Shown: piece by piece, positions 10,595 through 20,149 of the stretch
Layout of the letters: the number at the start of each line of letters is the position of its first letter
Position numbering within the stretch: the stretch's first letter is position 1
Source of the DNA: Myxococcales bacterium
GTDB lineage: Bacteria; Myxococcota_A; Polyangia; Fen-1088
Direction of reading: 5' to 3'
Assembly: GCA_025350815.1 (NCBI GenBank)
Contig: JANXXE010000078.1
Location: 1-32,171, forward strand
Length of the DNA: 32,171 nt
Notes under the pieces: model-generated
The model's input: only the letters and a program-made list of their open reading frames with translations
Told to the model about the DNA's origin: nothing
The model's database searches: none
Translations under genes and position numbers: made by a program

Positions 10595-12436
10595 ATGACT
10601 CCCACGCGTTTCTTCTTTCGTCGCCTTGTGCCCCTGACCTCCGCCGTCTTGTTGTTAGGCGGTGCCGGCGCGCCACCACAACCCGCACAGGGGCCGCCCA
10701 CCGCGGCCGAGGCGCGGACATTCGTCGCGCAGGTCAACGACGACATCAAGAAGCTGACGGTCAAGGCGTCGACGGCCGAATGGATCAAGAACACGTACAT
10801 CACCGACGACACAGAGCGCATGGCCGCGGCCGCCAACGAGGAAATGCTGGGCTACAACAGCGCGGCCATCCACGCGGCGGCGCGCTTCTCGAAGCTGAAT
10901 CTGGACCCGGACACAGCGCGTATGTTGCGCCTGCTGCGCGTGTCGTCGCCGCTGGCCGCCCCAGGCGACGCGGCCAGGCGCCTGGAACTGACGACCATAG
11001 GGGCCCGCCTGGAAGGGATGTACGGCAAGGCGAAGGCCTGCCTGCAACGCAAGGCCGCCAACGGCAAGTGCCTGGATATCGAGGAACTGAACGTGTTGTT
11101 CGCCAAAAGCCGCGACTTTGACGAACTGGCGGACGCGTGGACCGCCTGGCACCAGTCGGCGCGCCCGATGCGGCCGCTGTACCGCCGCTACGTCGATCTA
11201 GCGAACGAAGGCGCCAAGGAAATCGATTTTGCCAATATGGGCGATCTGTGGCGTTCGGCCTACGACATGCCGCCCGAGGCTTTCGAGAAGGACACCGATC
11301 GCTTGTGGGAACAGGTGCGGCCGTTGTACGAGGAACTGCACTGCTACGTGCGCGCGCAATTGCGCAGCACCTACGGCAACGACAAGGTGCCCGCACACGG
11401 TCCGATTCCGGCGCATTTGCTCGGTAACCTGTGGGCGCAGGAATGGGCCAATGTGTATCCGCTGGTGATGCCCTACAAGGGACAGCCCAGCCTGGACGTG
11501 TCCGAGGCGCTGGCCGCGCAGAAATACGATTCGAAGCGCATGGTGCAGGTGGGCGAACGATTTTTCACGTCGCTGGGTCTGGATCCGCTGCCGAGTACGT
11601 TCTGGGAGCGATCGCTGTTCGTGAAGCCACGCGACCGCGAGGTGGTCTGCCACGCCAGCGCCTGGGACGTGACGATGGACAACGATCTGCGCATCAAGAT
11701 GTGCATCAAACCGACCGAGGAGGACCTGACGACGATCCACCACGAACTCGGCCACAATTACTATTTTCACTATTACTACAAGCTGCCGGCGCTGTATCAG
11801 CAGGGCGCCAACGACGGCTTTCACGAGGCCATCGGCGACGCGCTGACGTTGTCCATCACGCCGCAGTATCTGAAGAACCTGGGCCTGCTGAAGACCATCC
11901 CCACCGACGAAAAGGGGCTGATCAATGTGCAGATGAAGGACGCGCTGGAAAAGGTGGCCTTCTTGCCCTTCGGCAAGGTCATCGATCAGTGGCGCTGGGC
12001 CGTGTTCTCGGGCCGCATCACGCCCGCGCATTACAACGAGGCGTGGTGGCAGATGCGACGCAAGTACCAGGGCATCAATGCGCCGGTGGCCCGCGACGAG
12101 CAGGATTTCGATCCGGGCGCCAAGTACCACATCCCCGCCAACGTGCCCTATACGCGTTACTTCCTGGCCCGCCTGCTGCAATTCCAGTTTCACCGGGCCC
12201 TGTGTCAGGCCGCCGGGCACAAGGGGCCGCTGCACCAGTGTTCCGTCTACGGCAACAAGGAAGCGGGCGCCCGCCTGCGCGCGATGCTGGCGATGGGCGC
12301 CAGCAAACCGTGGCCAGAGGCCCTGGCCGCGCTGACCGGACAGCGCGAGGTGGATGCATCGGCCCTGCTGGAATATTTCGCGCCGCTGCGGACGTGGTTG
12401 AAGGAAAAGAACCGCGGCCAGACCTGCGGCTGGTGA
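10595..12436 (+). CDS. M2 family metallopeptidase (ACE-like peptidyl-dipeptidase)
   Basis: This 613-residue zinc peptidase belongs to the M2 family, whose model is angiotensin-converting enzyme; it would remove dipeptides from the C-termini of exported peptides. A Sec-type signal peptide spans about residues 1-26 (basic start, Leu-rich core, no lipobox Cys). The zinc motif is HHELGH at 382-387 (HELGH, H383 and H387 as ligands, E384 catalytic). The third ligand is E411 in GFHEAIGD, 24 residues after H387 as in the family. Length matches single-domain bacterial ACE homologues. It stands alone, 137 bp upstream of argG on the same strand. Confidence 0.93.
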   Translation: MTPTRFFFRRLVPLTSAVLLLGGAGAPPQPAQGPPTAAEARTFVAQVNDDIKKLTVKASTAEWIKNTYITDDTERMAAAANEEMLGYNSAAIHAAARFSKLNLDPDTARMLRLLRVSSPLAAPGDAARRLELTTIGARLEGMYGKAKACLQRKAANGKCLDIEELNVLFAKSRDFDELADAWTAWHQSARPMRPLYRRYVDLANEGAKEIDFANMGDLWRSAYDMPPEAFEKDTDRLWEQVRPLYEELHCYVRAQLRSTYGNDKVPAHGPIPAHLLGNLWAQEWANVYPLVMPYKGQPSLDVSEALAAQKYDSKRMVQVGERFFTSLGLDPLPSTFWERSLFVKPRDREVVCHASAWDVTMDNDLRIKMCIKPTEEDLTTIHHELGHNYYFHYYYKLPALYQQGANDGFHEAIGDALTLSITPQYLKNLGLLKTIPTDEKGLINVQMKDALEKVAFLPFGKVIDQWRWAVFSGRITPAHYNEAWWQMRRKYQGINAPVARDEQDFDPGAKYHIPANVPYTRYFLARLLQFQFHRALCQAAGHKGPLHQCSVYGNKEAGARLRAMLAMGASKPWPEALAALTGQREVDASALLEYFAPLRTWLKEKNRGQTCGW

Positions 12437-12573
12437 GGCTCGGGCCCTCGATCATGCGCGCCGGGACCTGCCGGCCCGCCGCGCGCGCGCGCAACCTTCC
12501 CCCGGCCAGGTGGCACGCATCCCCCTGTGGGCCATAGGCCCGCGGGCCCTGCCTGTGGTATTTCGTACGCCTC

Positions 12574-13935
12574 ATGAGCCGCATCCATCGCACCCTGCCC
12601 CCCAAAGGAACCCGCATCGGCGTCGCCTTCTCAGGCGGCCTGGACACCCGCTGTGCCGTGGCGTGGTTCGAACGCAACGGCCTGGAGGTGTTTTGCTACA
12701 CCGCCGATCTGGCGCAGCCCGACGAGGCCAGCTGTTCCGACATTCCACCGGTCGCCTTGCAGCACGGCGCGCGCAAGGCGCGACTGGTTGATTGCCGGGA
12801 CGCCCTGGTGCGCGAAGGCATGATCGCCATCCAGTGCGGCGCGTTCCACCTGACCACCGGCGGTAAGAAATACTTCAACACGACGCCGCTTGGCCGCGCC
12901 GTCACCACGACCGCCATCGTGCGCGCCATGCGCGAGGACGACGTCAACATCTTCAGCGACGGCAGCACGCACAAGGGCAACGACATCCAGCGCTTCTACC
13001 GCTACGGCATCCTGACCAACCCGTCGCTCAGCATTTACAAGCCGTGGCTGGATCGTCGCTTTGTCGAACAGTTCGGCGGCCGCAAAGAGATGAGCGAATA
13101 CCTGGTCGGCCTGGGCTTGCCCTACCGCATGGGCACCGAGAAGGCATACAGCACGGACGCCAATGCGCTGGGCGCCACGCACGAGGCGAAGGATCTGGAA
13201 TTTCTCGACAAGGGCCTGCGCATCGTCAGCCCCATCATGGGCGTGGCGCACTGGAAGCCCGAGGTGCCCGTCGCCGCCGAGGAAGTCACTGTCGGCTTCG
13301 AACAGGGCCTGCCGACAACACTGAATGGCAAGCGCTTTGCCTCGACCTTCGAGTTTTTTCTCGAGGCCAACCGCGTCGGCGGGCGTCACGGCCTGGGCAT
13401 GTCCGACCAGATCGAGAACCGGGTCATCGACGCGAAAAGCCGCGGCATCTACGAGGCGCCCGGCATGGCGCTGCTGCACATCGCCTACGAACGTCTGCTG
13501 TCGTCCATTCACAACGAAAACACCACGGACCTGTATTTCAACCTGGGACGGCGCCTGGGCCGCATTCTGTACGAAGGCAAGTGGTTCGACCCCGAGGGCA
13601 TGCTGCTGAAGGACGCGCTGACCCGCTGGATCGCTCCATCGATTACAGGGTCGGTCTCGCTGGAACTGCGCCGGGGTGACGACTACAGCATCCTGGACAC
13701 GCGCGCGGCGCACATGGCCTACGATCCGCACAAGCTGTCGATGGAAAAGGTGGACAGCGCCTTTTCCCCCGAGGACCGCATGGGCGCGCTAGAGATGCAG
13801 ACGCTGGCGGTGCAAGACAGCCGCGCCTTCCTGATCAATCACCTGACCAACCTGCGCGAACTGTCGGCCGCCGCGCAAAGCCCCGCCCTGTCGGAGATTC
13901 TGGCCGACAACGGCGAGCCGCCGACGAAATCCTAG
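12574..13935 (+). CDS. argG: Argininosuccinate synthase
   Basis: ArgG joins citrulline and aspartate with ATP hydrolysis to AMP, the penultimate step of arginine synthesis. The 453-residue protein has the N-type ATP pyrophosphatase loop AFSGGLDT (18-25), then [54 protein letters not shown] and [14 protein letters not shown]. It aligns almost throughout with the E. coli-type enzyme (about 447 residues), not with the shorter ~400-residue type. No argH or other arg gene is nearby, so it sits outside an arginine operon. Its TAG stop lies in a CTAG shared with the convergent glycosyltransferase. Confidence 0.97.
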   Translation: MSRIHRTLPPKGTRIGVAFSGGLDTRCAVAWFERNGLEVFCYTADLAQPDEASCSDIPPVALQHGARKARLVDCRDALVREGMIAIQCGAFHLTTGGKKYFNTTPLGRAVTTTAIVRAMREDDVNIFSDGSTHKGNDIQRFYRYGILTNPSLSIYKPWLDRRFVEQFGGRKEMSEYLVGLGLPYRMGTEKAYSTDANALGATHEAKDLEFLDKGLRIVSPIMGVAHWKPEVPVAAEEVTVGFEQGLPTTLNGKRFASTFEFFLEANRVGGRHGLGMSDQIENRVIDAKSRGIYEAPGMALLHIAYERLLSSIHNENTTDLYFNLGRRLGRILYEGKWFDPEGMLLKDALTRWIAPSITGSVSLELRRGDDYSILDTRAAHMAYDPHKLSMEKVDSAFSPEDRMGALEMQTLAVQDSRAFLINHLTNLRELSAAAQSPALSEILADNGEPPTKS

Positions 13936-15044
13936 CGCATCAGCGATCGCACCAGCGCCCAGTAGCGGCGAAAGATCGGGTTCGCCACGGCAGTCAGCAG
14001 CCACGGGCTCATGGCGGGGAACAGCACCTCGCCGGTGAACAGCGCGGTGGCTTCGCGGTCGGTGCACGCGCGCAGGGCCTGAACGCGCCGGCGGGTGTTC
14101 ATAATCGCCGGCCAGCGTCGGGGCGACAGCACATAGGCCGTCGCCCGCGCCTTGTCGCGCCACCAGCCACCACGCGCGGCGAACAGCCACAGGCCCATTT
14201 CCATCGCACCCAGCGCCGGCGCGATCATGGCCAGGGTCCGCCAGTCGTAACACCACGCGAGGACCAGGAAACGGTTGCGCTCCATCAAGTAAAACTTCGC
14301 GGGCGAGCGCGAGAACTCGTACTTGTGCACCACCCGCGAGTCGGGCGCGAACACGACACGATGGCCAGCGAGATGCGCGCGCCACGACAGTTCGAGATCT
14401 TCGTGGTACGCGAACAGTTCCTCGTTGAACAGGCCAATCTCGGCCAGCGCGGACAGGCGCACCAACACACCGGCCCCGCTGGCGTAGGCGATGTCGCGTG
14501 GGGATGACAGCTTGTCCCTGGCTTCCGGCGCGTGGACCGCCAGGCCGTCCCCTGCGGCGTATCCAAATCCCAGGTAGTGAAGGGCGTTGCCGAAGCTGTT
14601 GACGATGTCGCGCCCCGGCCCGCGCACCAGCAGACTTTGCACCTGCGCGATCTTGTTGTCCGTACGCGCCACCGCGACAACCCGCGCCAAGAAATCCGGC
14701 TCGACCTCGGTGTCGGGATTCAGCAAGTAAGCGTAGGCATCCCCGTCGTCCATCGCGCGCCGCAATGCCTGGTTGTTGCCCCCGGCGAATCCCCGGTTGT
14801 CCTGATTCGCCATCAGCACGGCGGGCAGCCCGCCCCTGGTCGCATCCCCGGCGGCGTTCAGGAGTTCGTCGCGTATCAAGGCGGCGCTGCCGTCGGCCGA
14901 CGCGTTGTCGACCAGTATCAGGCGCGTGTTCGCCGGATCCAGGCCCGCCCCTTCCAGTGCCCGGACGCAGGCGGACAGGTACGCGCGGTGGTTATAGCTG
15001 ACGACGATGATCGACGTGCGGCCCGGCACCGCGGGGGCCGTCAC
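13932..15044 (-). CDS. GT2 family glycosyltransferase (rhamnosyltransferase-like)
   Basis: This 370-residue enzyme has a GT-A fold: [13 protein letters not shown] at the start, VDNAS (45-49), the metal/nucleotide motif NPD (109-111) and an ED acid pair within [10 protein letters not shown] (215-216), the likely catalytic base. The C-terminal 120 residues are amphipathic or membrane-associated. The layout resembles rhamnosyltransferases and other O-antigen GT2 enzymes, but donor and acceptor are unknown. It is the last gene of a three-gene operon. Its GTG start at 15044 overlaps the DUF2304 stop (GTGA), and its stop overlaps that of argG. Confidence 0.9.
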   Translation of the reverse strand: MTAPAVPGRTSIIVVSYNHRAYLSACVRALEGAGLDPANTRLILVDNASADGSAALIRDELLNAAGDATRGGLPAVLMANQDNRGFAGGNNQALRRAMDDGDAYAYLLNPDTEVEPDFLARVVAVARTDNKIAQVQSLLVRGPGRDIVNSFGNALHYLGFGYAAGDGLAVHAPEARDKLSSPRDIAYASGAGVLVRLSALAEIGLFNEELFAYHEDLELSWRAHLAGHRVVFAPDSRVVHKYEFSRSPAKFYLMERNRFLVLAWCYDWRTLAMIAPALGAMEMGLWLFAARGGWWRDKARATAYVLSPRRWPAIMNTRRRVQALRACTDREATALFTGEVLFPAMSPWLLTAVANPIFRRYWALVRSLMR

Positions 15045-15391
15045 GGATCGCGCCGCGACAGGGTGTCGTCAAGCTCCTTGAGGGCGGCGGCGCGCACCAC
15101 GCGGGTGATCTGCCGCTCGAGATCCTCGATCTTGCCGAACATGCGGAACAACAAATAGAACAGCGACATCAACGACAGGTAGATGACGACGTCCGCGCCG
15201 CGCCCCACCCCCAGCAGGGTCGCCAGGCGACTGGTCACCGACGGCTGCACCACCACCACGATGACCGCGCTCCAGAACAAGACCCACAGGCCCAGGTGCA
15301 GCAACGGCAAGCCGCCCCGACGAAAACGCAGCACGGCGCGCGACAGGGCGAACACGGCGAAACAGATCAAGACGATGGAGATGGCGCTCAT
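15041..15391 (-). CDS. DUF2304 membrane protein
   Basis: This 116-residue protein has three hydrophobic segments (about 3-22, 29-48 and 67-85) and then a charged helix (KIEDLERQITRVVRAAALKELDD) that could form a coiled coil. This is the DUF2304 layout; these proteins are commonly encoded beside polyprenyl-phosphate-type GT2 glycosyltransferases, as here. It begins 4 bp after the stop of the GT2 gene upstream and overlaps the next gene by 4 bp. A role as a membrane partner of the glycosyltransferase is inferred from the context. Confidence 0.88.
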   Translation of the reverse strand: MSAISIVLICFAVFALSRAVLRFRRGGLPLLHLGLWVLFWSAVIVVVVQPSVTSRLATLLGVGRGADVVIYLSLMSLFYLLFRMFGKIEDLERQITRVVRAAALKELDDTLSRRDP

Positions 15392-15395
15392 GCGT

Positions 15396-16094
15396 TCATC
15401 CGATGAAGCGGCGAATGATCAACTTCGCGGCCGTCTTGACGCCCACGAAAAGGCTTTGTCCCTTGGACATCGAATATTCCGTGTAAATGGCGGGAATGGC
15501 GATCTCGGCATAGCGCCAGCGTTTTTCCTTCAGTTCCTTGATGAACTCGGACGACACTTCCATGCCGTTCGTGCGCAAGTCCAGCGATTCGGCGGCGCCG
15601 CGTGACAGCCCGCGAAGGCCGCTTTGGCTGTCGCTGACCCACACGCCGAACAGGACATAGGTCAAAACGTTGCCGATGCTGTTGAAGATGATCCGGCGCA
15701 ACGGCATCTTGCCGCCCGCGTCGCCGGGAATCAGGCGCGAGCCGATGACGAAATCCACGTCGCCTTGCTCGACCCGCACCAGCACCCGGCGGGCGTCCTC
15801 GGCCCGGTGCTGTCCGTCGGCGTCCATGGTGACGATGGCTGTCGCCCCCAGCTTCACGGCCGCCGCGATCCCGGTGCCCAGCGCGCCGCCCAGCCCCCGG
15901 TTGACGGCGTGCCTCACCACCAGAGCCCCGGCTTGCTTCGCCAGGGCCGCCGACTGATCGCGCGAGCCGTCGTCCACGACCACGACCACGTCGGCCACCT
16001 GGACGGCCTCGCGAACGACCTGCGCGATGGTGGCCTCTTCGTTGTAGGCCGGGATGACGATGACCTTGGTGCCCAACGCGCGCGACCATAACAT
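15396..16094 (-). CDS. GT2 glycosyltransferase, polyprenyl-phosphate-sugar synthase-like
   Basis: This 232-residue enzyme resembles dolichyl/polyprenyl-phosphate mannose or glucose synthases: VIVIPAYNEE (11-20), VDDGSRDQ (40-47), NRGLGGALGTGI (65-76), the metal-binding DADGQH (91-96) and SDSQSGLRGLSR (154-165). It would move a sugar from a nucleotide donor to a lipid carrier on the cytoplasmic membrane face. It lacks the C-terminal membrane domain of the longer class. It is the first gene of the operon with DUF2304 and a second GT2, and is divergent from a membrane glycosyltransferase that could use its product. Confidence 0.9.
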   Translation of the reverse strand: MLWSRALGTKVIVIPAYNEEATIAQVVREAVQVADVVVVVDDGSRDQSAALAKQAGALVVRHAVNRGLGGALGTGIAAAVKLGATAIVTMDADGQHRAEDARRVLVRVEQGDVDFVIGSRLIPGDAGGKMPLRRIIFNSIGNVLTYVLFGVWVSDSQSGLRGLSRGAAESLDLRTNGMEVSSEFIKELKEKRWRYAEIAIPAIYTEYSMSKGQSLFVGVKTAAKLIIRRFIG

Positions 16095-16149
16095 GCCCGG
16101 CCGCCGGGTCAGCAGCCCGTCGGCGCGGCGGACCTGCCCCCCCCTGTGC

Positions 16150-16155
16150 TATGGT
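16150..16155 (+). promoter_or_regulatory. -10-like box (TATGGT)
   Basis: TATGGT lies 9 nt before the GTG at 16165, in the 70-bp space between two divergent genes. It is a modest match to the -10 consensus, but its position fits the other leaderless-type starts. Confidence 0.3.
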
Positions 16156-16164
16156 CGCGCCGCC

Positions 16165-17679
16165 GTGTGGCGCGAGCGTCTTGCAGAAATCTCGTCGCGT
16201 CGCGGACTGGCCCGCGCAATCTGGCTTGGGACTGCGGCCCTGGTGTCGTGGCTGCACCTGTTCGTGCACGCCACGCGCATGGGCGATGCCGAGCTGTCCC
16301 TGGACGAGGCCGGCACCTGGGGCGTCGCGCGGCGATCGCTGGGCACCCTGGTCACGCTGCCCACCGCCTTCCATTCACAGCCACCGCTTTACTACTTCAT
16401 CCTGCACGGCCTGATTGGCATCAGCAGCCAGCAGTGGTTCCTTCGGGGATTCTCGTGGCTGTGCTTCTTGATCACGCTTCAGTTCGTCCTCTTCTATCTC
16501 GACGAGCTGAACCTGTTCGCGCGCCTGTTTCTGTGCCTGCTGCTGATCTACGCTGATATCAGCCACTACCTGGCCACCGCCGTCCGGCCCTACGGGCTGG
16601 CCACGCTGTGCACGCTGGTCTCGACGGTGTTACTGACCCGCCTGCTGCGCGAGCCGACGCGACGCCGCGCCATCGCTTATGCGTTGTGGGCGCTGGCAAT
16701 GCTTTACAGCATGGCCTTCGCGGTGGCGGTGCTGCTGGTCCACGGGATGGTCGCGGCTGCCACGGTGACGGCGGCATTGCCCCGCTTCGGCCTTCGCGAT
16801 GCCCTGCGACGGCACCGCGCGCTGCTACTGGCGATGACCTGCGTCGTCATCGCCTACCTGCCGTACCTCTTCATGGCGATCCACTACCAGTACAAGCCCA
16901 ACCCGGCGCACACGCTGGACTTGGTCCGGAATCCGCACACCTACGAAAACGCGCTGACGGAACAGTTCCAGCTGCCGGTGCCAATGATGCTGGGGTTATT
17001 TGCGCTGTGCGTGTTCGCGGTCGCGGGCGAGTTGCGTGGTCGAAACTTCGTGGTGCTGCTGTGGCCGCTGCTGGTGTTCGGGCAGATTGCCTTCGTCTTC
17101 TTCTTCATCGTGGGCCGCAGCCCGATCGGCGCACAGCCCAAGTACATGATGCCGGCGTTTTTGGCGGTGTGCATGCTGGCGGCCCTGGGCTTCCAGCAGT
17201 TGCTGCCGCGAACCGAACGCGCCGTGTGGCATTGCGTTCCGGTGCTGCTGGGTGCCCTGGTGTGGTCGCGCTACGGGGATTTTCATACGTACATGCACAC
17301 GAGGGCGCCCCTGGGTCAGTTCGAGATCCTCCACGGCGCGATGGCCCAGCAGCCGGGCAAGAAGCTGATCTTTTTCGACATCGGTTACGAGGGGCAATTC
17401 CTGGAACACGTCATTCGCGACGACGCCAACGTGGACCTCGGCATCATGCGCGGCCCGGCCTGGGCGACCGGCGGCGACAACCACCTGGACCCCAAGTACA
17501 TCATCGACACGGTCGACAAAGCGGCCCCGACAACCCGCTGCTTCTTCTATTACCTGCAGCATCCGAATGGCCCCTACGCCACCGCGTTCGTGCCCACGAT
17601 GCAGCGGCTGGGTTACACCGAACTGCCCGCCCTGCCCCGCATCCACGGACACCGCGTGCCGGGTTTTTGCCGGAACTAG
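16165..17679 (+). CDS. GT39/ArnT-like membrane glycosyltransferase
   Basis: This 504-residue polytopic membrane protein has a long first periplasmic loop with LDEAGTWGVARRS (an acidic motif as in GT39/ArnT-type enzymes) and then SQPPLYYFILHGLIG, the usual P-P-L-Y-Y phrase at the start of the next helix. About ten further helices and a C-terminal extracytoplasmic tail follow. Such enzymes transfer sugars from polyprenyl-phosphate donors outside the membrane, which fits the divergent polyprenyl-phosphate-sugar synthase-like gene. The GTG at 16165 is preferred; the longer frame overlaps the divergent gene and is not protein-like. The stop overlaps the next, convergent gene in CTAG. Confidence 0.82.
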   Translation: MWRERLAEISSRRGLARAIWLGTAALVSWLHLFVHATRMGDAELSLDEAGTWGVARRSLGTLVTLPTAFHSQPPLYYFILHGLIGISSQQWFLRGFSWLCFLITLQFVLFYLDELNLFARLFLCLLLIYADISHYLATAVRPYGLATLCTLVSTVLLTRLLREPTRRRAIAYALWALAMLYSMAFAVAVLLVHGMVAAATVTAALPRFGLRDALRRHRALLLAMTCVVIAYLPYLFMAIHYQYKPNPAHTLDLVRNPHTYENALTEQFQLPVPMMLGLFALCVFAVAGELRGRNFVVLLWPLLVFGQIAFVFFFIVGRSPIGAQPKYMMPAFLAVCMLAALGFQQLLPRTERAVWHCVPVLLGALVWSRYGDFHTYMHTRAPLGQFEILHGAMAQQPGKKLIFFDIGYEGQFLEHVIRDDANVDLGIMRGPAWATGGDNHLDPKYIIDTVDKAAPTTRCFFYYLQHPNGPYATAFVPTMQRLGYTELPALPRIHGHRVPGFCRN

Positions 17680-19271
17680 GCGTTGCGACCGGGGCGCAGG
17701 CAGCGCCACCACAGATAGGCCGACTCGCCGCTAAGACTCAGCATCAGGATCATCAACAAGGCCGCCGCCGCCCTGTCCTTTTCGTAGTCGAGGATCCACC
17801 AGTCCAGCCGAAACCGCTGGTAGGTGCCGCTGATGTCCAGCTTCAGTGATGTGTGCGTGTGCCAGGGCGCGTCTGCCTCGGCGCGCTTCCAGTCGTGGCC
17901 CGCAACGACATGCTTGAACGCCCAGTAGTGACCAACGATCGGCTGGAAGGGTGGCAGCCACAGCAACGGATACATGTCCTCAAAGCACGCGTCACAGTAC
18001 CCGCCGCGGTCCGGAGTGACCGAGCCGCCGCGGTTGGGCTGGCCAAGCCAACGCGCGCGCGCCTCCATCGACAGGCGAATAAAGTGATCCCAGTAGAAGA
18101 CGCTTCCCAGCACCTGGACGAACACACCCGCGATGACCAGGGCCGCAGTGGGGGCGACCAGCTTCCAGCGCAGCACCGGCAGCGATTCCTTGAGGTATAG
18201 CAGCGCCGGAAGAGCCAGCACCGGGACGGCGAACACGACATAGCGCGGCCCCCAGGCGAAGTCTCCGCTCCAGAAAGGAAAGCGCGCGTTGACGAACAGC
18301 GGCGGCACAATCGTGAGAACCATCGCCACTAGCGTTCGCGGATAGCGGGCCACACATTTCGGCAGCGCGACCAGGCTCAGCAGCAGGGGCGGGCTGTACA
18401 GAAACAGGCTTTTGCCGGGGGAAAGAAACATCCCCCAGAAACCTTCCCAGGCGTTGCCGCGCACGAACAAGGCCCCCGCCCCGCCGTAACCCGAGTTGAA
18501 GATCGAACCGTAACGGGCCCAATTGTAGAAGAAAATAAGCCCGAACGACGGCAGCATCGTCAGCCCCGCCCACAGCGCAACCGATCGCAGCCGCCGCCAA
18601 TCCTTGCGCAGCGTCCAGGCGACCAGCAGACCCGCGCCGGCGACACCGACGGCATAGATCAGTTTCGAGTCGAGCAGCACGCCGGCCCACAAGCCGAAGG
18701 CGCGCGCGCGCGCGTCGCTGGGCAAGTCGAGCACCCGCAGCAGGGTCAGGAAGAACCCGGTGAAGCAGGCCACCTGCAAGATTTCCGTGTAGGGGTAACG
18801 CGCGTAAACCCAGGTAGTCGTCGCAAAACCGACGACCAGCGTGCCGATGCTGGCAAAACGGGGCGAAACGCCGTGATCGCGACACAGCCAGAAAAACAGA
18901 AGACACGTAAGCGCCCCCAGCGCCGACGGCCCCAGATGGCAGGCCAGTGGCAGCGCGTACTGCGACGTCGCGGGCCAAAACGAGGTGACGATTCGATACA
19001 CGGCGGCACCCGGCACGTGGATCAGCGAGGGTAGCAAGGGATGGGGGGCGTAGTACTTGCCGTTTCGACCCGGCGGCGCATCGGGTGGCCAGCGCACCGA
19101 ATCCACATGCAGCGTGCCGTGCGCGACCAGATTCTCGGCCACCCTGTACACGGGGTTCGCGTCCCCCCACGGCCGCTCGCGGCTGGTCGCCGCCATGTAC
19201 GCGAAGAAGATCGTGCAGAAGATCGCCGGCGCAAGCCAGCGGGAGGTCTTGTCGGGCGCGCTGTCAGTCAC
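17676..19271 (-). CDS. Polytopic membrane protein, GT39-like
   Basis: This 531-residue protein has about ten membrane helices. The first loop carries RERPWGDANPVYRVAENL and then HPLLPSLIHVPGAAVYRI, resembling the donor-binding loop region of lipid-linked-sugar glycosyltransferases (GT39/PMT-like). A large hydrophilic stretch (about 410-495) precedes the last helix. No catalytic residue can be assigned with certainty, so 'glycosyltransferase-like' is a family-level inference. The GTG start at 19271 lies 13 nt after a TATAAC box. Its stop overlaps the stop of the convergent 504-residue glycosyltransferase. Confidence 0.75.
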   Translation of the reverse strand: MTDSAPDKTSRWLAPAIFCTIFFAYMAATSRERPWGDANPVYRVAENLVAHGTLHVDSVRWPPDAPPGRNGKYYAPHPLLPSLIHVPGAAVYRIVTSFWPATSQYALPLACHLGPSALGALTCLLFFWLCRDHGVSPRFASIGTLVVGFATTTWVYARYPYTEILQVACFTGFFLTLLRVLDLPSDARARAFGLWAGVLLDSKLIYAVGVAGAGLLVAWTLRKDWRRLRSVALWAGLTMLPSFGLIFFYNWARYGSIFNSGYGGAGALFVRGNAWEGFWGMFLSPGKSLFLYSPPLLLSLVALPKCVARYPRTLVAMVLTIVPPLFVNARFPFWSGDFAWGPRYVVFAVPVLALPALLYLKESLPVLRWKLVAPTAALVIAGVFVQVLGSVFYWDHFIRLSMEARARWLGQPNRGGSVTPDRGGYCDACFEDMYPLLWLPPFQPIVGHYWAFKHVVAGHDWKRAEADAPWHTHTSLKLDISGTYQRFRLDWWILDYEKDRAAAALLMILMLSLSGESAYLWWRCLRPGRNA

Positions 19272-19284
19272 AGGGGCGCCGGCG

Positions 19285-19290
19285 GTTATA
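19285..19290 (-). promoter_or_regulatory. -10 box (TATAAC) before the membrane protein gene
   Basis: TATAAC on the minus strand matches the -10 consensus at 5 of 6 positions and is 13 nt from the GTG at 19271, so any leader would be only about six bases long. Confidence 0.4.
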
Positions 19291-19366
19291 CCCCAGACAG
19301 CAGATTTGCAGCCCGCGAGGTGTCGGCCCGGGGCGGCAGATCGACCGGGGCCACCGCGGGGGGCCG

Positions 19367-20149
19367 CTACGGGTCGGAACGCAGCGCTACCTGCGCACCC
19401 GCCGCCGACCAGGCGAGGTCATTCGCCAGCTTCAGCGACGGGAAGGTACCGGCATCGGTCCACCAGCCAGGCAGCATGTCGTACGTCAGATCGCCACGCT
19501 GGATATAGGCGTTGTTGACGTCGGTGATCTCCAATTCGCCACGGCCCGATGGGCGCAGGCTGGTGATGATGTCGAACACCGTCGCATCGTAAAAGTAGAC
19601 GCCGGTAACGGCCAGTGCGCTGGGCGCCTTTTTGGGCTTTTCCAGAATCTGGACCACCTTTTTGCCGTCGGTGACCGCCACGCCGTAACGCTCGGGATCC
19701 GTCACTTCCTTCAACAGAACCTTGGCGCCGCTGGCCTGGCGACGAAACGCCTCGGCGAACGGCGCGATCGACGCGTCGAAAATGTTGTCGCCCAGGATGA
19801 CCGCCAGACGACCGCCCCGCCCAAAACGTCGCGCCAGGCCCAGCGCCTGGGCGATACCACCCGCCTCGTCCTGCACGCGGTAGGTGAACTCGCAGCCGAA
19901 GTCCTTGCCACTGCCCAGCAACGTGACGACCGCACCCATATGCTCGGTGCCCGTGACGATCATGATCTCGTGGATGCCGGCCGCCACCAGCTTCTTGATC
20001 GGGTGGAACACCATGGGTTCCGATCCCACCGGCAAAAGGTGCTTGTTCGTGGCCTTGGTCAGCGGAAACAGGCGCGACCCGGCGCCCCCGGCCAGCACCA
20101 CGCCCCGAAGTTCGCTTTCACTATGACTCTGGCTGCTCACATTGTTCAT
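19367..20149 (-). CDS. rfbA: Glucose-1-phosphate thymidylyltransferase (short form)
   Basis: RmlA/RfbA makes dTDP-glucose from dTTP and glucose-1-phosphate. The 260-residue protein has the nucleotide loop GGAGSRLFPLTKATNKHLLPV (21-41) with PM just after, GDNIFD (about 119-124), VTDPERYGVAV, LEKPKKAPS and GWWTDAGT. It is shorter than classical RmlA (about 290) and lacks the C-terminal extension, so another sugar-1-phosphate nucleotidyltransferase is possible. The ATG at 20149 overlaps the stop of rfbB as ATGA, which strongly supports the dTDP-sugar role. An N-terminal Ser-rich stretch of about 13 residues precedes the domain. Confidence 0.88.
   Translation of the reverse strand: MNNVSSQSHSESELRGVVLAGGAGSRLFPLTKATNKHLLPVGSEPMVFHPIKKLVAAGIHEIMIVTGTEHMGAVVTLLGSGKDFGCEFTYRVQDEAGGIAQALGLARRFGRGGRLAVILGDNIFDASIAPFAEAFRRQASGAKVLLKEVTDPERYGVAVTDGKKVVQILEKPKKAPSALAVTGVYFYDATVFDIITSLRPSGRGELEITDVNNAYIQRGDLTYDMLPGWWTDAGTFPSLKLANDLAWSAAGAQVALRSDP

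Noticed and set aside
11198-12235. Long minus-strand open frame (345 codons) across the M2 peptidase gene
   Set aside because: It lies fully antisense to a gene with an intact zinc motif and family length. Its product is His/Arg/Val-rich with no recognisable motif, a normal by-product of GC-rich codon use.
12437-12573. GGCCCGCGGGCC palindrome in the spacer before argG as a possible terminator or RNA gene
   Set aside because: Short GC palindromes are expected in this composition, there is no T-tract, and no cloverleaf or conserved RNA pattern can be drawn.
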